This document shows, piece by piece, positions 26,965 through 37,383 of a stretch of 64,000 nucleotides of DNA (positions are counted from its first letter, which is position 1; each line of letters starts with the position of its first letter). The stretch covers positions 248,001-312,000 of the forward strand of contig NZ_CABPRV010000001.1 in the NCBI RefSeq assembly GCF_902459735.1. The letters are read 5' to 3'. The position numbers were made by a program, and so were the translations under genes. The notes beneath the pieces were generated by a model. That model was given only the letters and a program-made list of their open reading frames with translations. It did no database searches and was not told where the DNA came from. The DNA is from Pandoraea capi (GTDB taxonomy: Bacteria; Pseudomonadota; Gammaproteobacteria; Burkholderiales; Burkholderiaceae).

Positions 26965-27708
26965 CTAGCGAGCGCCACTCGATATCTCCAGCGCGGCACC
27001 CAGCGCACGCTCGAGAAATCGATCCAGCAGCCACGGGTCGAAATGACGTCCGCGCTCGGCGAGCATGGCGCCGACGATCTGCGCGGAACTCAACGCGGCA
27101 CGATACGGGCGGTGACTCGCCAGCGCGTCGAAGACGTCGACCAGTGCGACGATGCGTCCGGCCAGAGGAATGCGATTGCCGGACAGCCCATAAGGATATC
27201 CGCCGCCGTCATAACGCTCGTGATGCGTGCGCGCGACCGTCGCAGCCAGTTCACATGCCGCGCCACCGATGGCGCTCAACATATCGGCGCCCAGTTGCGG
27301 ATGCATTCGCATCATCTGCATTTCGTCCGGCGTGAGCCTTCCTGGCTTCTCCAGTATCGAATTCGGAATACATAGTTTGCCCGTGTCGTGCAGCGCTGCG
27401 GCGAGCCCCAGGGCCTGCGACTCGATAGCGGACATGCCCAACGCTTGCGCGAATCGCCAGGCGAGCGCGCCGACACGCCACATGTGCGTTGCCGTGCCAC
27501 CGCGTTTGTATTCGGCGAGTCGGAACAGGGTCCAGGCGGCGGGCGGCAGGCTTCGCATGAGTCCCGCGTCGGCAAGCCAGTTTCGATGCGTTGCGCGAGG
27601 GTCTTGCGGGGCGTGGACCTCTCGCGTGACCGGGGCATGGAAGACCGGCGGGAAGGCAAAGGCAGGTGACGGAGATGGCGCGGTGCACGTTGGCGCAGGG
27701 TCTGGCAT
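26965..27708 (-). CDS. HD-GYP domain protein (probable c-di-GMP phosphodiesterase)
   Basis: 247 aa. The HD motif is in LHDTGKLCIPNSILEKPG and the GYP motif in RTHHERYDGGGYPYGLSG, with the spacing of active HD-GYP enzymes, so hydrolysis of cyclic di-GMP is likely. No receiver, PAS or membrane segment precedes it, only a Pro/Ala-rich N-terminus of about 45 residues. ATG 27708 is the first start with a plausible N-terminus; the frame stays open to 27792. A soluble, stand-alone enzyme near no obvious partner. Confidence 0.85.
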   Translation of the reverse strand: MPDPAPTCTAPSPSPAFAFPPVFHAPVTREVHAPQDPRATHRNWLADAGLMRSLPPAAWTLFRLAEYKRGGTATHMWRVGALAWRFAQALGMSAIESQALGLAAALHDTGKLCIPNSILEKPGRLTPDEMQMMRMHPQLGADMLSAIGGAACELAATVARTHHERYDGGGYPYGLSGNRIPLAGRIVALVDVFDALASHRPYRAALSSAQIVGAMLAERGRHFDPWLLDRFLERALGAALEISSGAR

Positions 27709-27854
27709 GGGCTGTCCGGAAAGTGTGAAGCGGCTTAAGACGGCTGAAAACGGCTGAAGACGATTTGAAGCGTCCACTCTAACCATGCCCACTTGCGCAA
27801 ACGTTGACGCGGATCAAGCAGGCCGAAGATCCTGATGACTCTGCGAGCGCTGAA

Positions 27855-27890
27855 AAACAAAAAGCCCACTGCACGCAGTGGGCTTTCGTT
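27855..27890 (-). terminator. Intrinsic terminator of sodB
   Basis: AAAGCCCACTGC and GCAGTGGGCTTT arms (27861-27872, 27875-27886) with a 2-nt centre. On the minus strand it is followed by TTTTTGTTTTT. It lies about 100 bp beyond the sodB stop. Confidence 0.9.
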
Positions 27891-27983
27891 TTGCCGGTGC
27901 CGTCAGGCACTCGGGTCGGGTAACTGACGTTGTGCTTCGACGAAGAGGCGTCGAAGCCGACCGGCAAATTCCGGGAGTCTCGA

Positions 27984-28562
27984 TTACGCGAAGTTCTTCG
28001 CAGCGAATTCCCAATTGACCAGATTCCAGAATGCCTCGACGAACTTCGGACGGGCATTGCGGTAGTCGATGTAGTACGCGTGTTCCCACACGTCGATCGT
28101 GATCAGCGGCTTGTCGGCGCCGGTCAGCGGCGTGGCAGCGTTGCTGGTGTTCACGATGTCGACCGAACCGTCGGCCTTCTTCACGAGCCACGTCCAGCCC
28201 GAACCGAAGTTACCCACGGCCGACTTCGAGAACGTTTCCTTGAAAGCGTCGTACGAACCGAACTTGGCGTCGATGGCCTTGGCCAGATCGCCGCTCGGCG
28301 CACCGCCGCCGTTCGGCGACAGGGTGTTCCAGAAGAAGGTGTGGTTCCACACCTGTGCTGCGTTGTTGAACACGCCGCCCGACGACTTCTTGATGATGTC
28401 TTCGAGGCTGGCGTTTTCGAATTCGGTGCCCTTGATCAGGTTGTTCAAGTTCGTCACATAGGCTTGGTGATGCTTGCCGTAGTGATACTCCATCGTTTCC
28501 TTGGAGATGGTCGGTGCCAGTGCATCGATGGCGTACGGCAGTTCAGGGAGCTTGTGTTCCAT
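27984..28562 (-). CDS. sodB: Superoxide dismutase, iron type
   Basis: 192 aa cytosolic enzyme. The metal ligands are His27 (EYHYGKHH), His74 (VWNHTFFW) and the Asp and His of DVWEHAYY near 157-161. The Gln in NNAAQVWNH at residue 70 is the marker of Fe-SOD. It is followed by its own terminator, and the 200-bp upstream gap separates it from xseA. No Fur box could be recognised with confidence. Confidence 0.97.
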   Translation of the reverse strand: MEHKLPELPYAIDALAPTISKETMEYHYGKHHQAYVTNLNNLIKGTEFENASLEDIIKKSSGGVFNNAAQVWNHTFFWNTLSPNGGGAPSGDLAKAIDAKFGSYDAFKETFSKSAVGNFGSGWTWLVKKADGSVDIVNTSNAATPLTGADKPLITIDVWEHAYYIDYRNARPKFVEAFWNLVNWEFAAKNFA

Positions 28563-28763
28563 GGCAATTGTCCTTTGTGCTCTGAGGGGAACCCGATTTT
28601 GCGTTATCCGGAGCCATCGATTCTAGGGCAGATGCGATAACCCCGCAAACCCAACGGGTACTTGGTTTACGCAATCTGCCCGACGAATGTGACGATTGTT
28701 TGCCGATCCCGACTAATCGATGCACGATGCCTGCGATTCGCCAGCTTTGCCCAACAGGGTCGA

Positions 28764-30137
28764 CTAAAAAGTATCGTCTAGCCTGACCTGAACGTCACCA
28801 ATGCCCACATCCGCCGCCCCGTCGGCCAGATGCATCGTCACCTGCTGGCCTCGCTGCAACTTCTTCGGGTCGCGCAGCGGGTGCCCCTTCGCATCGAGCA
28901 CTGCGGCATAACCGCGTTGCAGCGTGCGGCGCGGGTTGAGCAACTCGAGCTGAGCGTTCGCGTCGAGCAGGCGCTGGGTCGAACGTTCCGCGCGACGTGA
29001 CATCGCCGTGCGCAAGCGTTGCGAGAGCAATGCCAGCCGCTCATGCTGCGACGCCACATCGGGTACCGCACGGGCCAGTCTCAGGCGCAACATCTCGAAC
29101 CGGCTGCGGCGCTGGGCCAGCGGGCGCTCCAGCGCATGGCGCATGCGGTCGGCCAGATGCGCCAGCTCGCCGCGCTGACGCGCCAGACGCTCACGCGGCG
29201 ATACCAGCCCGCGCGACAGACTGTCGAGTTGCTGGGCACGCTGCTCCAGCGTGCGGCGCATCGCGCGGCTCAGGCGCTGGCGCTCGCGGTCCACGTCACG
29301 CAGACACTCATCGCGCGCAGCCGTGATCAGCTCGGCAGCCGCCGTGGGCGTGGGGGCGCGCACGTCCGCCACAAAGTCGGCAATGGTGAAATCGGTTTCG
29401 TGTCCCACGCCGGAGACCACGGGCAGCTTGCTGCGGGCAATGGCGTGCGCCAGCACTTCCTCGTTGAATGCCCACAGGTCTTCGATGGAACCGCCCCCGC
29501 GGCACAGGAGAATCGTGTCGACCTCGTTACGGGTGTTGGCCGTGTCGAGCGCGGCCGCCAGCCGCGACGCTGCGTCGACGCCCTGCACCGGCGCCGGGTA
29601 GACCACGATGGAGATGTGCGGGGCGCGGCGGGCCAGCGTCGTCAGCACGTCGCGCAAGGCTGCGGCCTGCAACGACGTGACGACCCCCACCCGGCGCGCA
29701 TAACGGGGCAAGGGGCGTTTGCGTTCGGCATCGAACAGCCCGGCGGCGGCGAGCTTTTCCTTGAGCCGCAGGAACGCTTCGTACAAGTTGCCCTGCCCCG
29801 CCCGGCGAATCGCCTCGACGTTGAGCTGCACCTCGCCGCGCGGCACATACATGGAGAGCAAGGCCCGGACTTCGACCCGGTCGCCCTCTTTCGGCGAGAA
29901 GTCCGCGTGCTGCGCGCGCCCACGGAACATCACGCAGCGCATCTGCGCCTGCGCGTCCTTGATCGAGAAATACCAATGGCCGCTGGCTGCGCGCGTAAAG
30001 TTGGATATCTCACCGCTGACCCAGGCCAGAGGGAAACTCCGCTCCAGCACGCCGGCAACGGCCTTGTTCAAATCCGAAACACTTAGCACGCGATCTGCAC
30101 CACCGTTGGGCCGTGCATCGTCGAAAGATAGGTTCAT
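28764..30137 (-). CDS. xseA: Exodeoxyribonuclease VII large subunit
   Basis: 457 aa. N-terminal OB-fold, then the exonuclease domain with [18 protein letters not shown] and [16 protein letters not shown], then a long helical region with many Arg/Glu residues (coiled-coil arm) and a short C-terminal barrel segment. It degrades single-stranded DNA together with XseB, which is not in the window. ATG 30137 was chosen because the OB-fold begins shortly after; the frame is open to 30260. Confidence 0.96.
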   Translation of the reverse strand: MNLSFDDARPNGGADRVLSVSDLNKAVAGVLERSFPLAWVSGEISNFTRAASGHWYFSIKDAQAQMRCVMFRGRAQHADFSPKEGDRVEVRALLSMYVPRGEVQLNVEAIRRAGQGNLYEAFLRLKEKLAAAGLFDAERKRPLPRYARRVGVVTSLQAAALRDVLTTLARRAPHISIVVYPAPVQGVDAASRLAAALDTANTRNEVDTILLCRGGGSIEDLWAFNEEVLAHAIARSKLPVVSGVGHETDFTIADFVADVRAPTPTAAAELITAARDECLRDVDRERQRLSRAMRRTLEQRAQQLDSLSRGLVSPRERLARQRGELAHLADRMRHALERPLAQRRSRFEMLRLRLARAVPDVASQHERLALLSQRLRTAMSRRAERSTQRLLDANAQLELLNPRRTLQRGYAAVLDAKGHPLRDPKKLQRGQQVTMHLADGAADVGIGDVQVRLDDTF

Positions 30138-30584
30138 GCGTATGCGCTGACGAAAAACTGTCCACAGGCCCGCTAATTTAAGGGTTTTCTCGTCCGGGCG
30201 CCCCATATTTCCTGCACTGAGACAACAAATCCTTGATTTATCAGGGTTTGCAGGGGACATCTGCTGTCCCGCGTGTCACGAATCAGGCGACGGCACCCAG
30301 ATATATCTTCGCTGGACGACATGTGCACATAGTTATCCACAGGCTGATGGAAAAGTCTTGGGATTTGTGAGCTTGCGGTGGTGTTCATTTCTGAAACCGC
30401 TCATTGCCCATTTTTTCATCACGAACTAAAAAGAGCCGTCGCGTCAAAGAGTTGTCGAACGTATCCCAAGGTTGTCCACATCCTTGTGCTCGTCAGGTGT
30501 GGAAAACGGTGCTTGCCCATCCCCCCCCTGCACGCTACAGTTCGGACTCGTTTGCCCATCCCCGCAACAAGCAAGAGGTCGTCT
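30138..30584. other. 447-bp divergent gap with a group of DnaA-box-like 9-mers
   Basis: No gene. Four DnaA-box-like sequences occur: CTGTCCACA (30158-30166), TTATCCACA (30333-30341, perfect consensus), TTGTCCACA (30472-30480), and TTTTCCACA on the minus strand (30498-30506). The sequence is AT-richer than the coding regions around it. dnaA, dnaN, rpmH and parAB are not nearby. Confidence 0.5.
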
Positions 30585-31199
30585 TTGTTCGCCGTCATCC
30601 AGGCCGCCGGCTGGCCCATCTGGCCACTTCTCATCGCATCCGTCATCGCCCTCGCTCTGATCGTGGAGCGCGCACTGTCGTTGCGCCGCACTCGCGTGCT
30701 GCCGACGGGTGTGCTCGAAAACGCGATCACGCTCGCCCGCCGAGGCGCCGCCAAGCAGGACGCCACCGAAGCGCTGGCCCGTGGCTCGATGCTCGGCCGG
30801 GTGCTGGCGACCGGCGTCCGGTACGTCGCCCATAATCCGCAGGGCCCGCGCGAAGGTGCGAAGGATGCGCTGGAGGAAACGGGGCGTGCCGTCGCTCACG
30901 AACTCGAACGCTTTCTGCCCGCTCTGGGCACCATCGCCTCGGTCGCCCCGCTGATGGGGCTGTTCGGCACGGTGATCGGCATGATCGAGATTTTCGGTTC
31001 GCAGGATGCAACAGGCACCGACCCGGCCCAACTGGCGCACGGCATTTCCGTTGCGCTCTACAACACCGGCTTCGGGCTGATGATCGCGATTCCCGCGATG
31101 ATCTTCTACCGCTATTACCGCACGCGTGTCGACGCCTTCCTCGTCGAGCTCGAGACGCAAGCCGTCCATTTTCTCGATGCCACGCTGCCGCGGCATTGA
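30585..31199 (+). CDS. exbB: MotA/TolQ/ExbB proton channel family protein
   Basis: 204 aa from a TTG with AGAGG six bases upstream; the longer upstream frame gives a non-membrane N-terminus that does not fit the family. Three membrane segments are visible: around 8-25 (WPLLIASVIALALIVERAL), and two in the C-terminal half including GLFGTVIGMIEIF and GFGLMIAIPAMIFY. With ExbD it uses the proton gradient to drive an outer-membrane process. It begins a five-gene overlapping run with exbD, lpxK, ycaR and kdsB. No TonB gene is in the window. Confidence 0.9.
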   Translation: MFAVIQAAGWPIWPLLIASVIALALIVERALSLRRTRVLPTGVLENAITLARRGAAKQDATEALARGSMLGRVLATGVRYVAHNPQGPREGAKDALEETGRAVAHELERFLPALGTIASVAPLMGLFGTVIGMIEIFGSQDATGTDPAQLAHGISVALYNTGFGLMIAIPAMIFYRYYRTRVDAFLVELETQAVHFLDATLPRH

Positions 31200-31214
31200 T
31201 TCGAGAGACACGCG

Positions 31215-31661
31215 ATGAATTTCCGTCGAGGTCTCTCCACGCGCGACGAGCCGGAGATCAATCTGATTCCGCTCATCGACGTGCTGCTCGTCATCCTGAT
31301 ATTCCTGATGGTCACCACGACCTACACGCGCTACACGGCGCTCAAGGTCAATCTGCCGACGGCGGATGCCGAAAAGGCCGTGGTGCCGCCGCGTCAGATC
31401 GTCGTCTCGGTCGGCGCAGATGGCAGTTACGCCATTGATCGGCACTCGCTCGCACAACGCGACGTAGCGAGCCTGACGGCGGCACTGCGTCAGGCAGCCG
31501 GCCCGGCGAACACGGGAGCCGAGCCGCCCGTCATCATCATCAATGCCGACGCCAAGAGCGCTCATCAATCGGTCATCAACGTGATGGAAGCCGCGCGTGA
31601 AGCCGGCCTGTCGCGCCTGACGTTCGCCGCGCGATCGACGACGGCGCAGCCGGCCCGATGA
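31215..31661 (+). CDS. exbD: Biopolymer transport protein ExbD/TolR family
   Basis: 148 aa with one N-terminal membrane span. The conserved Asp of the span is present in [17 protein letters not shown], needed for proton-driven work in this family. The rest is periplasmic. It follows exbB by 15 bp and its stop overlaps the lpxK start in an ATGA. Position next to lpxK/kdsB is typical of beta-proteobacteria, where this pair may serve envelope transport rather than iron. Confidence 0.93.
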   Translation: MNFRRGLSTRDEPEINLIPLIDVLLVILIFLMVTTTYTRYTALKVNLPTADAEKAVVPPRQIVVSVGADGSYAIDRHSLAQRDVASLTAALRQAAGPANTGAEPPVIIINADAKSAHQSVINVMEAAREAGLSRLTFAARSTTAQPAR

Positions 31662-32728
31662 CCCACCCCACTCGCCCGGACAACGCGAACGGGGCGCGCG
31701 CACGCGCGCTCGTGCCTCGCCTGTCCGGATCGCTGGTGCATTGGGTGAGCGCGCAGTGGCAACGTCGCGGAATCGTGGCGTGGTTGTTGTGGCCCCTGTC
31801 GTGGATCTTTGGCGCCATCGCCGCGTGGCGGCGCATGCGTTTTCGTCGTGGTGGGAAGCGGTCGACGCGCCTGCCGGTGCCGGTCGTTATCGTCGGCAAC
31901 CTCACCGTGGGAGGTACCGGCAAGACACCGACCGTCATCGCCCTTGTCGAGGCCTTGCGCGCCCGCGGCTATACGCCCGGCGTGCTCTCGCGTGGATACG
32001 GCGCCAGTCTTTCCCGTCCGACCGAGGTAAGTGTCACCGCGCGCCCCGAAGCGACCGGCGACGAACCGTTGCTGATCGCCAAACGCACGGGCGCGCCTGT
32101 GTGGGTCTGGCCGTCGCGCGTCGAAGGCGGCCAGGCGTTGCTCGCGGCACACCCGGAATGCGATGTCATCGTGTGCGACGACGGGCTTCAGCATTACGCG
32201 CTGGCGCGTGATGTCGAGATTGCCGTCTTCGATCACCGCCTTGGCGGCAACGGCTTTCTCTTGCCCGCCGGACCGTTGCGTGAACCGTTGTCGCGTCGTC
32301 GGGACATCAATCTGATCAACGACCCTTACGGCAGGACGCTGCCCGAGTGGCCCAACACGTGGCGCCTGACGCTCACGCTCGGTGATGCGTGGTGCGTGAG
32401 CCAACCCTCGCTCACCCGGGCGCTGTCGCACTTCGCAGGCAAACGCGTGCTGGCCGCCGCCGGCATCGGAGCGCCGGAGCGATTCTTCGCGGCATTGCGC
32501 GCAGCAGGCTTGCAGATCGAGACACTGGCGCTGCCCGATCATTACGACTTTGCGGTGAATCCGTTCGACGGCGTTGCCGCCGACGCCATCCTGATCACCG
32601 AAAAGGATGCAGTAAAATGCGTCACCTGGTCCGACCCGCGTGTGTGGGCCGTACCTGCCGAGGCAGCGCTCGATGCGCGTCTCGTATCATTGGTAGTGGA
32701 GAAATTGCGTGGACAACCGACTGTTTGA
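31658..32728 (+). CDS. lpxK: Tetraacyldisaccharide 4'-kinase
   Basis: 356 aa inner-membrane-associated kinase that adds the 4'-phosphate to lipid A precursor. The P-loop is [15 protein letters not shown], and the conserved [13 protein letters not shown] and LPAGPLREP segments follow. A hydrophobic stretch near residues 39-55 anchors it. The start overlaps exbD by 4 bp; its last 20 bases overlap the start of the small UPF0434 gene. Confidence 0.97.
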   Translation: MTHPTRPDNANGARARALVPRLSGSLVHWVSAQWQRRGIVAWLLWPLSWIFGAIAAWRRMRFRRGGKRSTRLPVPVVIVGNLTVGGTGKTPTVIALVEALRARGYTPGVLSRGYGASLSRPTEVSVTARPEATGDEPLLIAKRTGAPVWVWPSRVEGGQALLAAHPECDVIVCDDGLQHYALARDVEIAVFDHRLGGNGFLLPAGPLREPLSRRRDINLINDPYGRTLPEWPNTWRLTLTLGDAWCVSQPSLTRALSHFAGKRVLAAAGIGAPERFFAALRAAGLQIETLALPDHYDFAVNPFDGVAADAILITEKDAVKCVTWSDPRVWAVPAEAALDARLVSLVVEKLRGQPTV

Positions 32729-32915
32729 GATTCTCGTCTGCCCGTTGTGCAAGGGCCCGCTGGCGCTGGATAAGAAAGCCCAGGAGCTGATTTGCCACGC
32801 AGACAAGCTCGCGTACCCGATTCGCGACGGGATTCCCGTCATGCTGGCCGATGAAGCACGTCAGTCCGTCGAGGGTACGCCCGTCCCGCTGAACGACAAC
32901 AAGTCCGCATCGTGA
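32709..32915 (+). CDS. ycaR: Trm112-like small protein, UPF0434/YcaR family
   Basis: 68 aa from a GTG. The conserved core is [34 protein letters not shown]; only one full CxxC is seen, as in many UPF0434 proteins. Its position between lpxK and kdsB is conserved in proteobacteria, including E. coli. It overlaps lpxK by 20 bp and kdsB by 4 bp (GTGA). Molecular role unproven; Trm112 relatives bind methyltransferases. Confidence 0.93.
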   Translation: MDNRLFEILVCPLCKGPLALDKKAQELICHADKLAYPIRDGIPVMLADEARQSVEGTPVPLNDNKSAS

Positions 32916-33703
32916 GCGATACGAAAGTCACCCTCGATTTTGTCGCCGTGGTGCCCGCGCGTCTCGCGTCGACGCGCCTGCCCAACAAGCCGCTGGCCGA
33001 CATCGGCGGCAAACCGATGGTCGTGCGTGTCGCTGAGCGCGCGCGCGAGTCGGGGGCGCGTCAGGTGGTCGTGGCCACGGACGCGCAAAGTGTGGTTGAC
33101 GCCGTCTCGGCCCATGGCTTCGATGTCGTGCTCACGCGTGCCGATCACCCGACCGGTACCGACCGTCTTGCCGAAGTCGCCGCCCAGCAAGGCTGGTCGG
33201 ACGACACCATCGTCGTCAACGTGCAGGGCGACGAACCCCTGATCGACCCGCGGCTGGTGCATGCCGTCGCCGGGCATCTGGCCGAACATCCTGAATGTGC
33301 GCTGTCAACGGCAGCGCATCCGATCACCGACAACGCCGAGATCTTCTCGCCGAACGTCGTCAAGGTCGTGCTCGACGCGCACAGCCGTGCGTTGTATTTT
33401 TCCCGCGCCCCCATTCCCTGGTCGCGCGACGCGTGGGCTGCGGGCCTGGCCCATGCGGCCACGCTGCCGGCCGCGACGACACCGATCTTCCGTCATATCG
33501 GGCTGTACGCCTATCGCGCCAAGTTCCTTCGCAGCTATCCCAGCTTGCCGCAGGCGCCGGTCGAGACGGCAGAGTCGCTTGAGCAGTTGCGTGCGCTCTG
33601 GCATGGCGAACGTATCGCCGTGCTGGTTACCGACGATGCCCCGCTACCGGGCGTGGATACCGCCGAAGATCTCGAACGCGTGCGCGCATTGCTGAAAAAC
33701 TGA
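32912..33703 (+). CDS. kdsB: CMP-KDO synthetase (3-deoxy-manno-octulosonate cytidylyltransferase)
   Basis: 263 aa from a GTG overlapping the previous stop. It activates KDO with CTP for lipopolysaccharide inner core. The nucleotide-binding [14 protein letters not shown] is at residues 12-25, with [10 protein letters not shown] and the C-terminal [12 protein letters not shown] also visible. It closes the exbB-kdsB run. No terminator is seen in the 320-bp gap to adk. Confidence 0.97.
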   Translation: MSDTKVTLDFVAVVPARLASTRLPNKPLADIGGKPMVVRVAERARESGARQVVVATDAQSVVDAVSAHGFDVVLTRADHPTGTDRLAEVAAQQGWSDDTIVVNVQGDEPLIDPRLVHAVAGHLAEHPECALSTAAHPITDNAEIFSPNVVKVVLDAHSRALYFSRAPIPWSRDAWAAGLAHAATLPAATTPIFRHIGLYAYRAKFLRSYPSLPQAPVETAESLEQLRALWHGERIAVLVTDDAPLPGVDTAEDLERVRALLKN

Positions 33704-34689
<986 letters not shown>

Positions 34690-34806
34690 TTCAGTCGCCG
34701 TCGCCGTGTGATCGGGGGTGACCACTCGCCGGTTACGCCGAAGCCGATGTCGGTTCGAGGTGTATTCGACACGCGTGACGCGAGTACTGCATAAGTAACG
34801 CCACAG

Positions 34807-34841
34807 AAAAGGCGGCCAGTTTCCACTGCGCCGCCTTTTTT
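34807..34841 (+). terminator. Intrinsic terminator of adk
   Basis: AAAAGGCGGC and GCCGCCTTTT arms (34807-34816, 34830-34839) with a T-run, directly before the SDR gene. Confidence 0.88.
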
Positions 34842-34859
34842 GCCAAAGGAGGATGACGC

Positions 34860-35618
34860 ATGGAAATTCAGGGCAATGTGTTTCTGATCACCGGTGGCGC
34901 CTCGGGGCTCGGCGCAGCGGCCGCGCGCTGGCTGGCCGGACTTGGCGCGAAAGTCACGCTCGCCGACGTCAACGTCGATGAAGGCGAAGCGCTTGCCGAG
35001 AAGCTCGGCGGCAAGTTCGTCAAATGCGACGTCACGCGTGAAGATGACGGCAAGGCGGCCGTGGCGGCGGCCCAATCGCTGGGCACGCTTCGCGGTCTCG
35101 TCAATTGCGCGGGCATCGCCATCGGCAGCAAGACCGTGGGCCGCGACGGGCCGCATCCGCTCGACGCCTTCGCGCGCGTCATTCAGATCAATCTGATCGG
35201 CACGTTCAACATGATCCGCCTGGCGGCGACTGCCATGAGCCAGGGCGAACCCAATGGCGAGGGCGAGCGCGGTGTGATCGTCAATACCGCATCCGTGGCC
35301 GCGTTCGACGGGCAAATGGGGCAAGCCGCCTACGCGGCATCGAAAGGCGGTGTCGCGAGCCTCACGCTCCCGGTCGCCCGCGACCTGTCGCGCAGCGGGA
35401 TTCGCGTGATGACCATCGCTCCAGGGATTTTCGAAACGCCGATGATGCTCGGCATGCCGGCCGAAGTGCAGGCATCGCTCGGTCAGATGGTCCCCTTCCC
35501 GCCACGGCTGGGCAGGCCCGCAGAGTACGCAATGCTCGTGGAACAGATCGTGCGCAATCCCATGCTCAACGGCGAAGTCATTCGTCTGGACGGCGCCATC
35601 CGGATGCAGCCGAAGTAA
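34860..35618 (+). CDS. SDR 3-hydroxyacyl-CoA dehydrogenase (type II / HSD10-like)
   Basis: 252 aa SDR with [10 protein letters not shown] at 12-21, an Asp (LADVN) after the second strand that indicates NAD(H), NCAGIA, and the catalytic YAASK with the upstream Ser in [11 protein letters not shown]. The segment FNMIRLAA..M and ends [14 protein letters not shown] match the type II 3-hydroxyacyl-CoA dehydrogenases (2-methyl-3-hydroxybutyryl-CoA). A beta-oxidation or isoleucine-degradation role is inferred. AAAGGAGG precedes the ATG. Confidence 0.85.
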   Translation: MEIQGNVFLITGGASGLGAAAARWLAGLGAKVTLADVNVDEGEALAEKLGGKFVKCDVTREDDGKAAVAAAQSLGTLRGLVNCAGIAIGSKTVGRDGPHPLDAFARVIQINLIGTFNMIRLAATAMSQGEPNGEGERGVIVNTASVAAFDGQMGQAAYAASKGGVASLTLPVARDLSRSGIRVMTIAPGIFETPMMLGMPAEVQASLGQMVPFPPRLGRPAEYAMLVEQIVRNPMLNGEVIRLDGAIRMQPK

Positions 35619-35822
35619 CACCAAAATCAGAGGTGTACCGCCGGGCGGCGAGCCTAAAGCGCCTCCCCGGACACGTTGTCGCACCGCAGCAAAATGTCGT
35701 AGCGACTATGACTACAATGGAATGCCGACCGCACCTTGCGGACGGCACCAGACACCGGTATTCATGCTCCCCGACCGGTGCCCGAGCATTCTTCCCGTCG
35801 TCCCCCGAGGCAGGAGGCTGGC

Positions 35823-36317
35823 ATGAAATCACTGGCGCAACAGATGTCGTTCTATCAGCGCTATCACCGCAGTCCCAAGAATCGCCTGACCCATTTCTTC
35901 GGCGTTCCCATGATCATCCTCGCCGTCATGCAGGCGTTCTCATGGGTGCCGCTCGGCCCCAGCGGACTGAATGCGACGCATGTGATCGTGCTGGTACTGC
36001 TGATGTACTACTTCCTGCTCGACGTGCCGCTCACGCTTGCCATGACGGCGTTCTTCGCGGTCATGCTCGCCGTCACGCAACATCTTGCCCGGCTACCGTG
36101 GCCCTGGGCGCTGACCGTTTTCGGCGTGCTCTTCGTCGGTGGCTGGATCGTGCAACTCATCGGCCATCACTTCGAAGGCCGCAAGCCGGCGCTGCTCGAC
36201 AATCTCTTTCAGATATTCATCGCCCCGATGTTCCTGATGGCCGAAGTGTTTTTCCATTTCGGCTACAAGCCCGGTTTGCAACGGGAAGTGCAGGAACTGT
36301 CGATGCAGTCGGTATAA
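35823..36317 (+). CDS. DUF962/Mpo1-like membrane protein
   Basis: 164 aa with about four membrane spans. The DUF962 signature is present: YQRYHRSPKNRLTHFFGVPM at residues 11-30 and a second conserved His in WIVQLIGHHFEGRKPALLDN. Yeast Mpo1 of this family is an Fe-dependent dioxygenase of 2-hydroxy fatty acids; whether bacterial members do the same is an inference. GGCAGGAGG lies before ATG 35823. Confidence 0.85.
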   Translation: MKSLAQQMSFYQRYHRSPKNRLTHFFGVPMIILAVMQAFSWVPLGPSGLNATHVIVLVLLMYYFLLDVPLTLAMTAFFAVMLAVTQHLARLPWPWALTVFGVLFVGGWIVQLIGHHFEGRKPALLDNLFQIFIAPMFLMAEVFFHFGYKPGLQREVQELSMQSV

Positions 36318-36374
36318 CCCGCAGTCTGTCGGTCGACGCCCGACGGCGGTCGGCGAACAGCAGACGACGCAAGA

Positions 36375-36409
36375 CAAAACGCCAGCCGGTAACTCCGGCT
36401 GGCGTTTTT
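36375..36409. terminator. Bidirectional terminator between DUF962 and sirB1-like genes
   Basis: A 14-bp perfect stem (AAAACGCCAGCCGG at 36376-36389, CCGGCTGGCGTTTT at 36395-36408) with a 5-nt loop, A-rich before and T-rich after. It can serve both convergent genes. Confidence 0.92.
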
Positions 36410-36463
36410 CATCGGTAAAGCGTTGGCGAGCGCGACATCGGGCCCCGTTAGGCCTCGTCAGGA

Positions 36464-37330
36464 CTACCCGTGACTCCCCGGGCGACGGCTCAGGTCGTCG
36501 AGCACCTGGCGGATGGCGTCGGCATCGTCGGCATCGGGGCGCTTGCTCAGATAGAGCTCCAGATCGTCCTGCGCCGGTCGCACGAGCCCCAGACGCGCAT
36601 AGGCCAGCCCCCGGTCGCGCTTCTCGATCGGCTGATCGGGCAGCACGAGCACCATACGCTCCTGTACCGCCAGCAAACGTTCCCATCGTTCATTCTGCGT
36701 ATAGATCGCGCGCAGATTACGGAGCATGCGCGCCAGGATCTCGCGCGGCGACGCCGGCTCCAGGAACGGATGCAACAACGCCCACAAGGCAAGCTCCTGG
36801 ATGGGCTCCGCGCTCTCGTCGCGATAGTGCTTCAGGTAAGGCTCCACCATTTCGAGCAGGCGCTGCGGTGAAAGCGAGTTACCAGAAATCGGATCGATAA
36901 CGACATCACCGGCCGGCACGGCGAGCCGAAGCAGAAAGTGACCGGGGAACGAGAGGCCGCGCAACGGCAACCCAATCTGGTGACCGATTTCCATGCACAA
37001 CACGGCCAGAGAAATGGGAATGCCACGACGCCGGTCCAGCACCACATGCAAATGGCTGTTGTCCGGGTCGTAATAGTCGTTCTGATTGACCGTGAAGCCC
37101 AGTTCACGGAAGAAGAAGTGGTCGAGCAGTTGCAGTTTCTGCAACGGTCCGGCGTCAGGCGGCAGACGTTTGGCCAGACGGGCGGCAAGCGCGTCGATCT
37201 GCGTCAGCGTGTCCTGCACGTCGAGATCGGGATAGACGTCCTGCGCGATGGCGATGGCGGCCTCGGTCAACGGCAGACCGTCGTCGGACGCCACCAGCGC
37301 GGCAAAGTACTCGAGAATTCGATTCGCCAT
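36464..37330 (-). CDS. sirB1: SirB1 family protein (transglutaminase-like plus TPR)
   Basis: 288 aa. The transglutaminase-like N-terminal half has FFRELGFTVNQNDYYDPDN and RRGIPISLAVLCMEIG, then GLSFPGHFLLRL; the C-terminal third (about 190-285) is helical and TPR-like. The cysteine in VLCMEIG could be the nucleophile position. The role is unproven in general. Located 53 bp after murJ on the same strand. Confidence 0.85.
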   Translation of the reverse strand: MANRILEYFAALVASDDGLPLTEAAIAIAQDVYPDLDVQDTLTQIDALAARLAKRLPPDAGPLQKLQLLDHFFFRELGFTVNQNDYYDPDNSHLHVVLDRRRGIPISLAVLCMEIGHQIGLPLRGLSFPGHFLLRLAVPAGDVVIDPISGNSLSPQRLLEMVEPYLKHYRDESAEPIQELALWALLHPFLEPASPREILARMLRNLRAIYTQNERWERLLAVQERMVLVLPDQPIEKRDRGLAYARLGLVRPAQDDLELYLSKRPDADDADAIRQVLDDLSRRPGSHG

Positions 37331-37383
37331 GCGGTATCCGTGATTTCTTCCGCGTCACTTGCCCGTCCCGCAATCCCGGCGGA

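Noticed and set aside
30138-30584. Chromosomal replication origin
   Set aside because: DnaA-like boxes are present, but dnaA, dnaN, rpmH, gyrB and parAB are not nearby, and no AT-rich unwinding region of the usual kind is evident.
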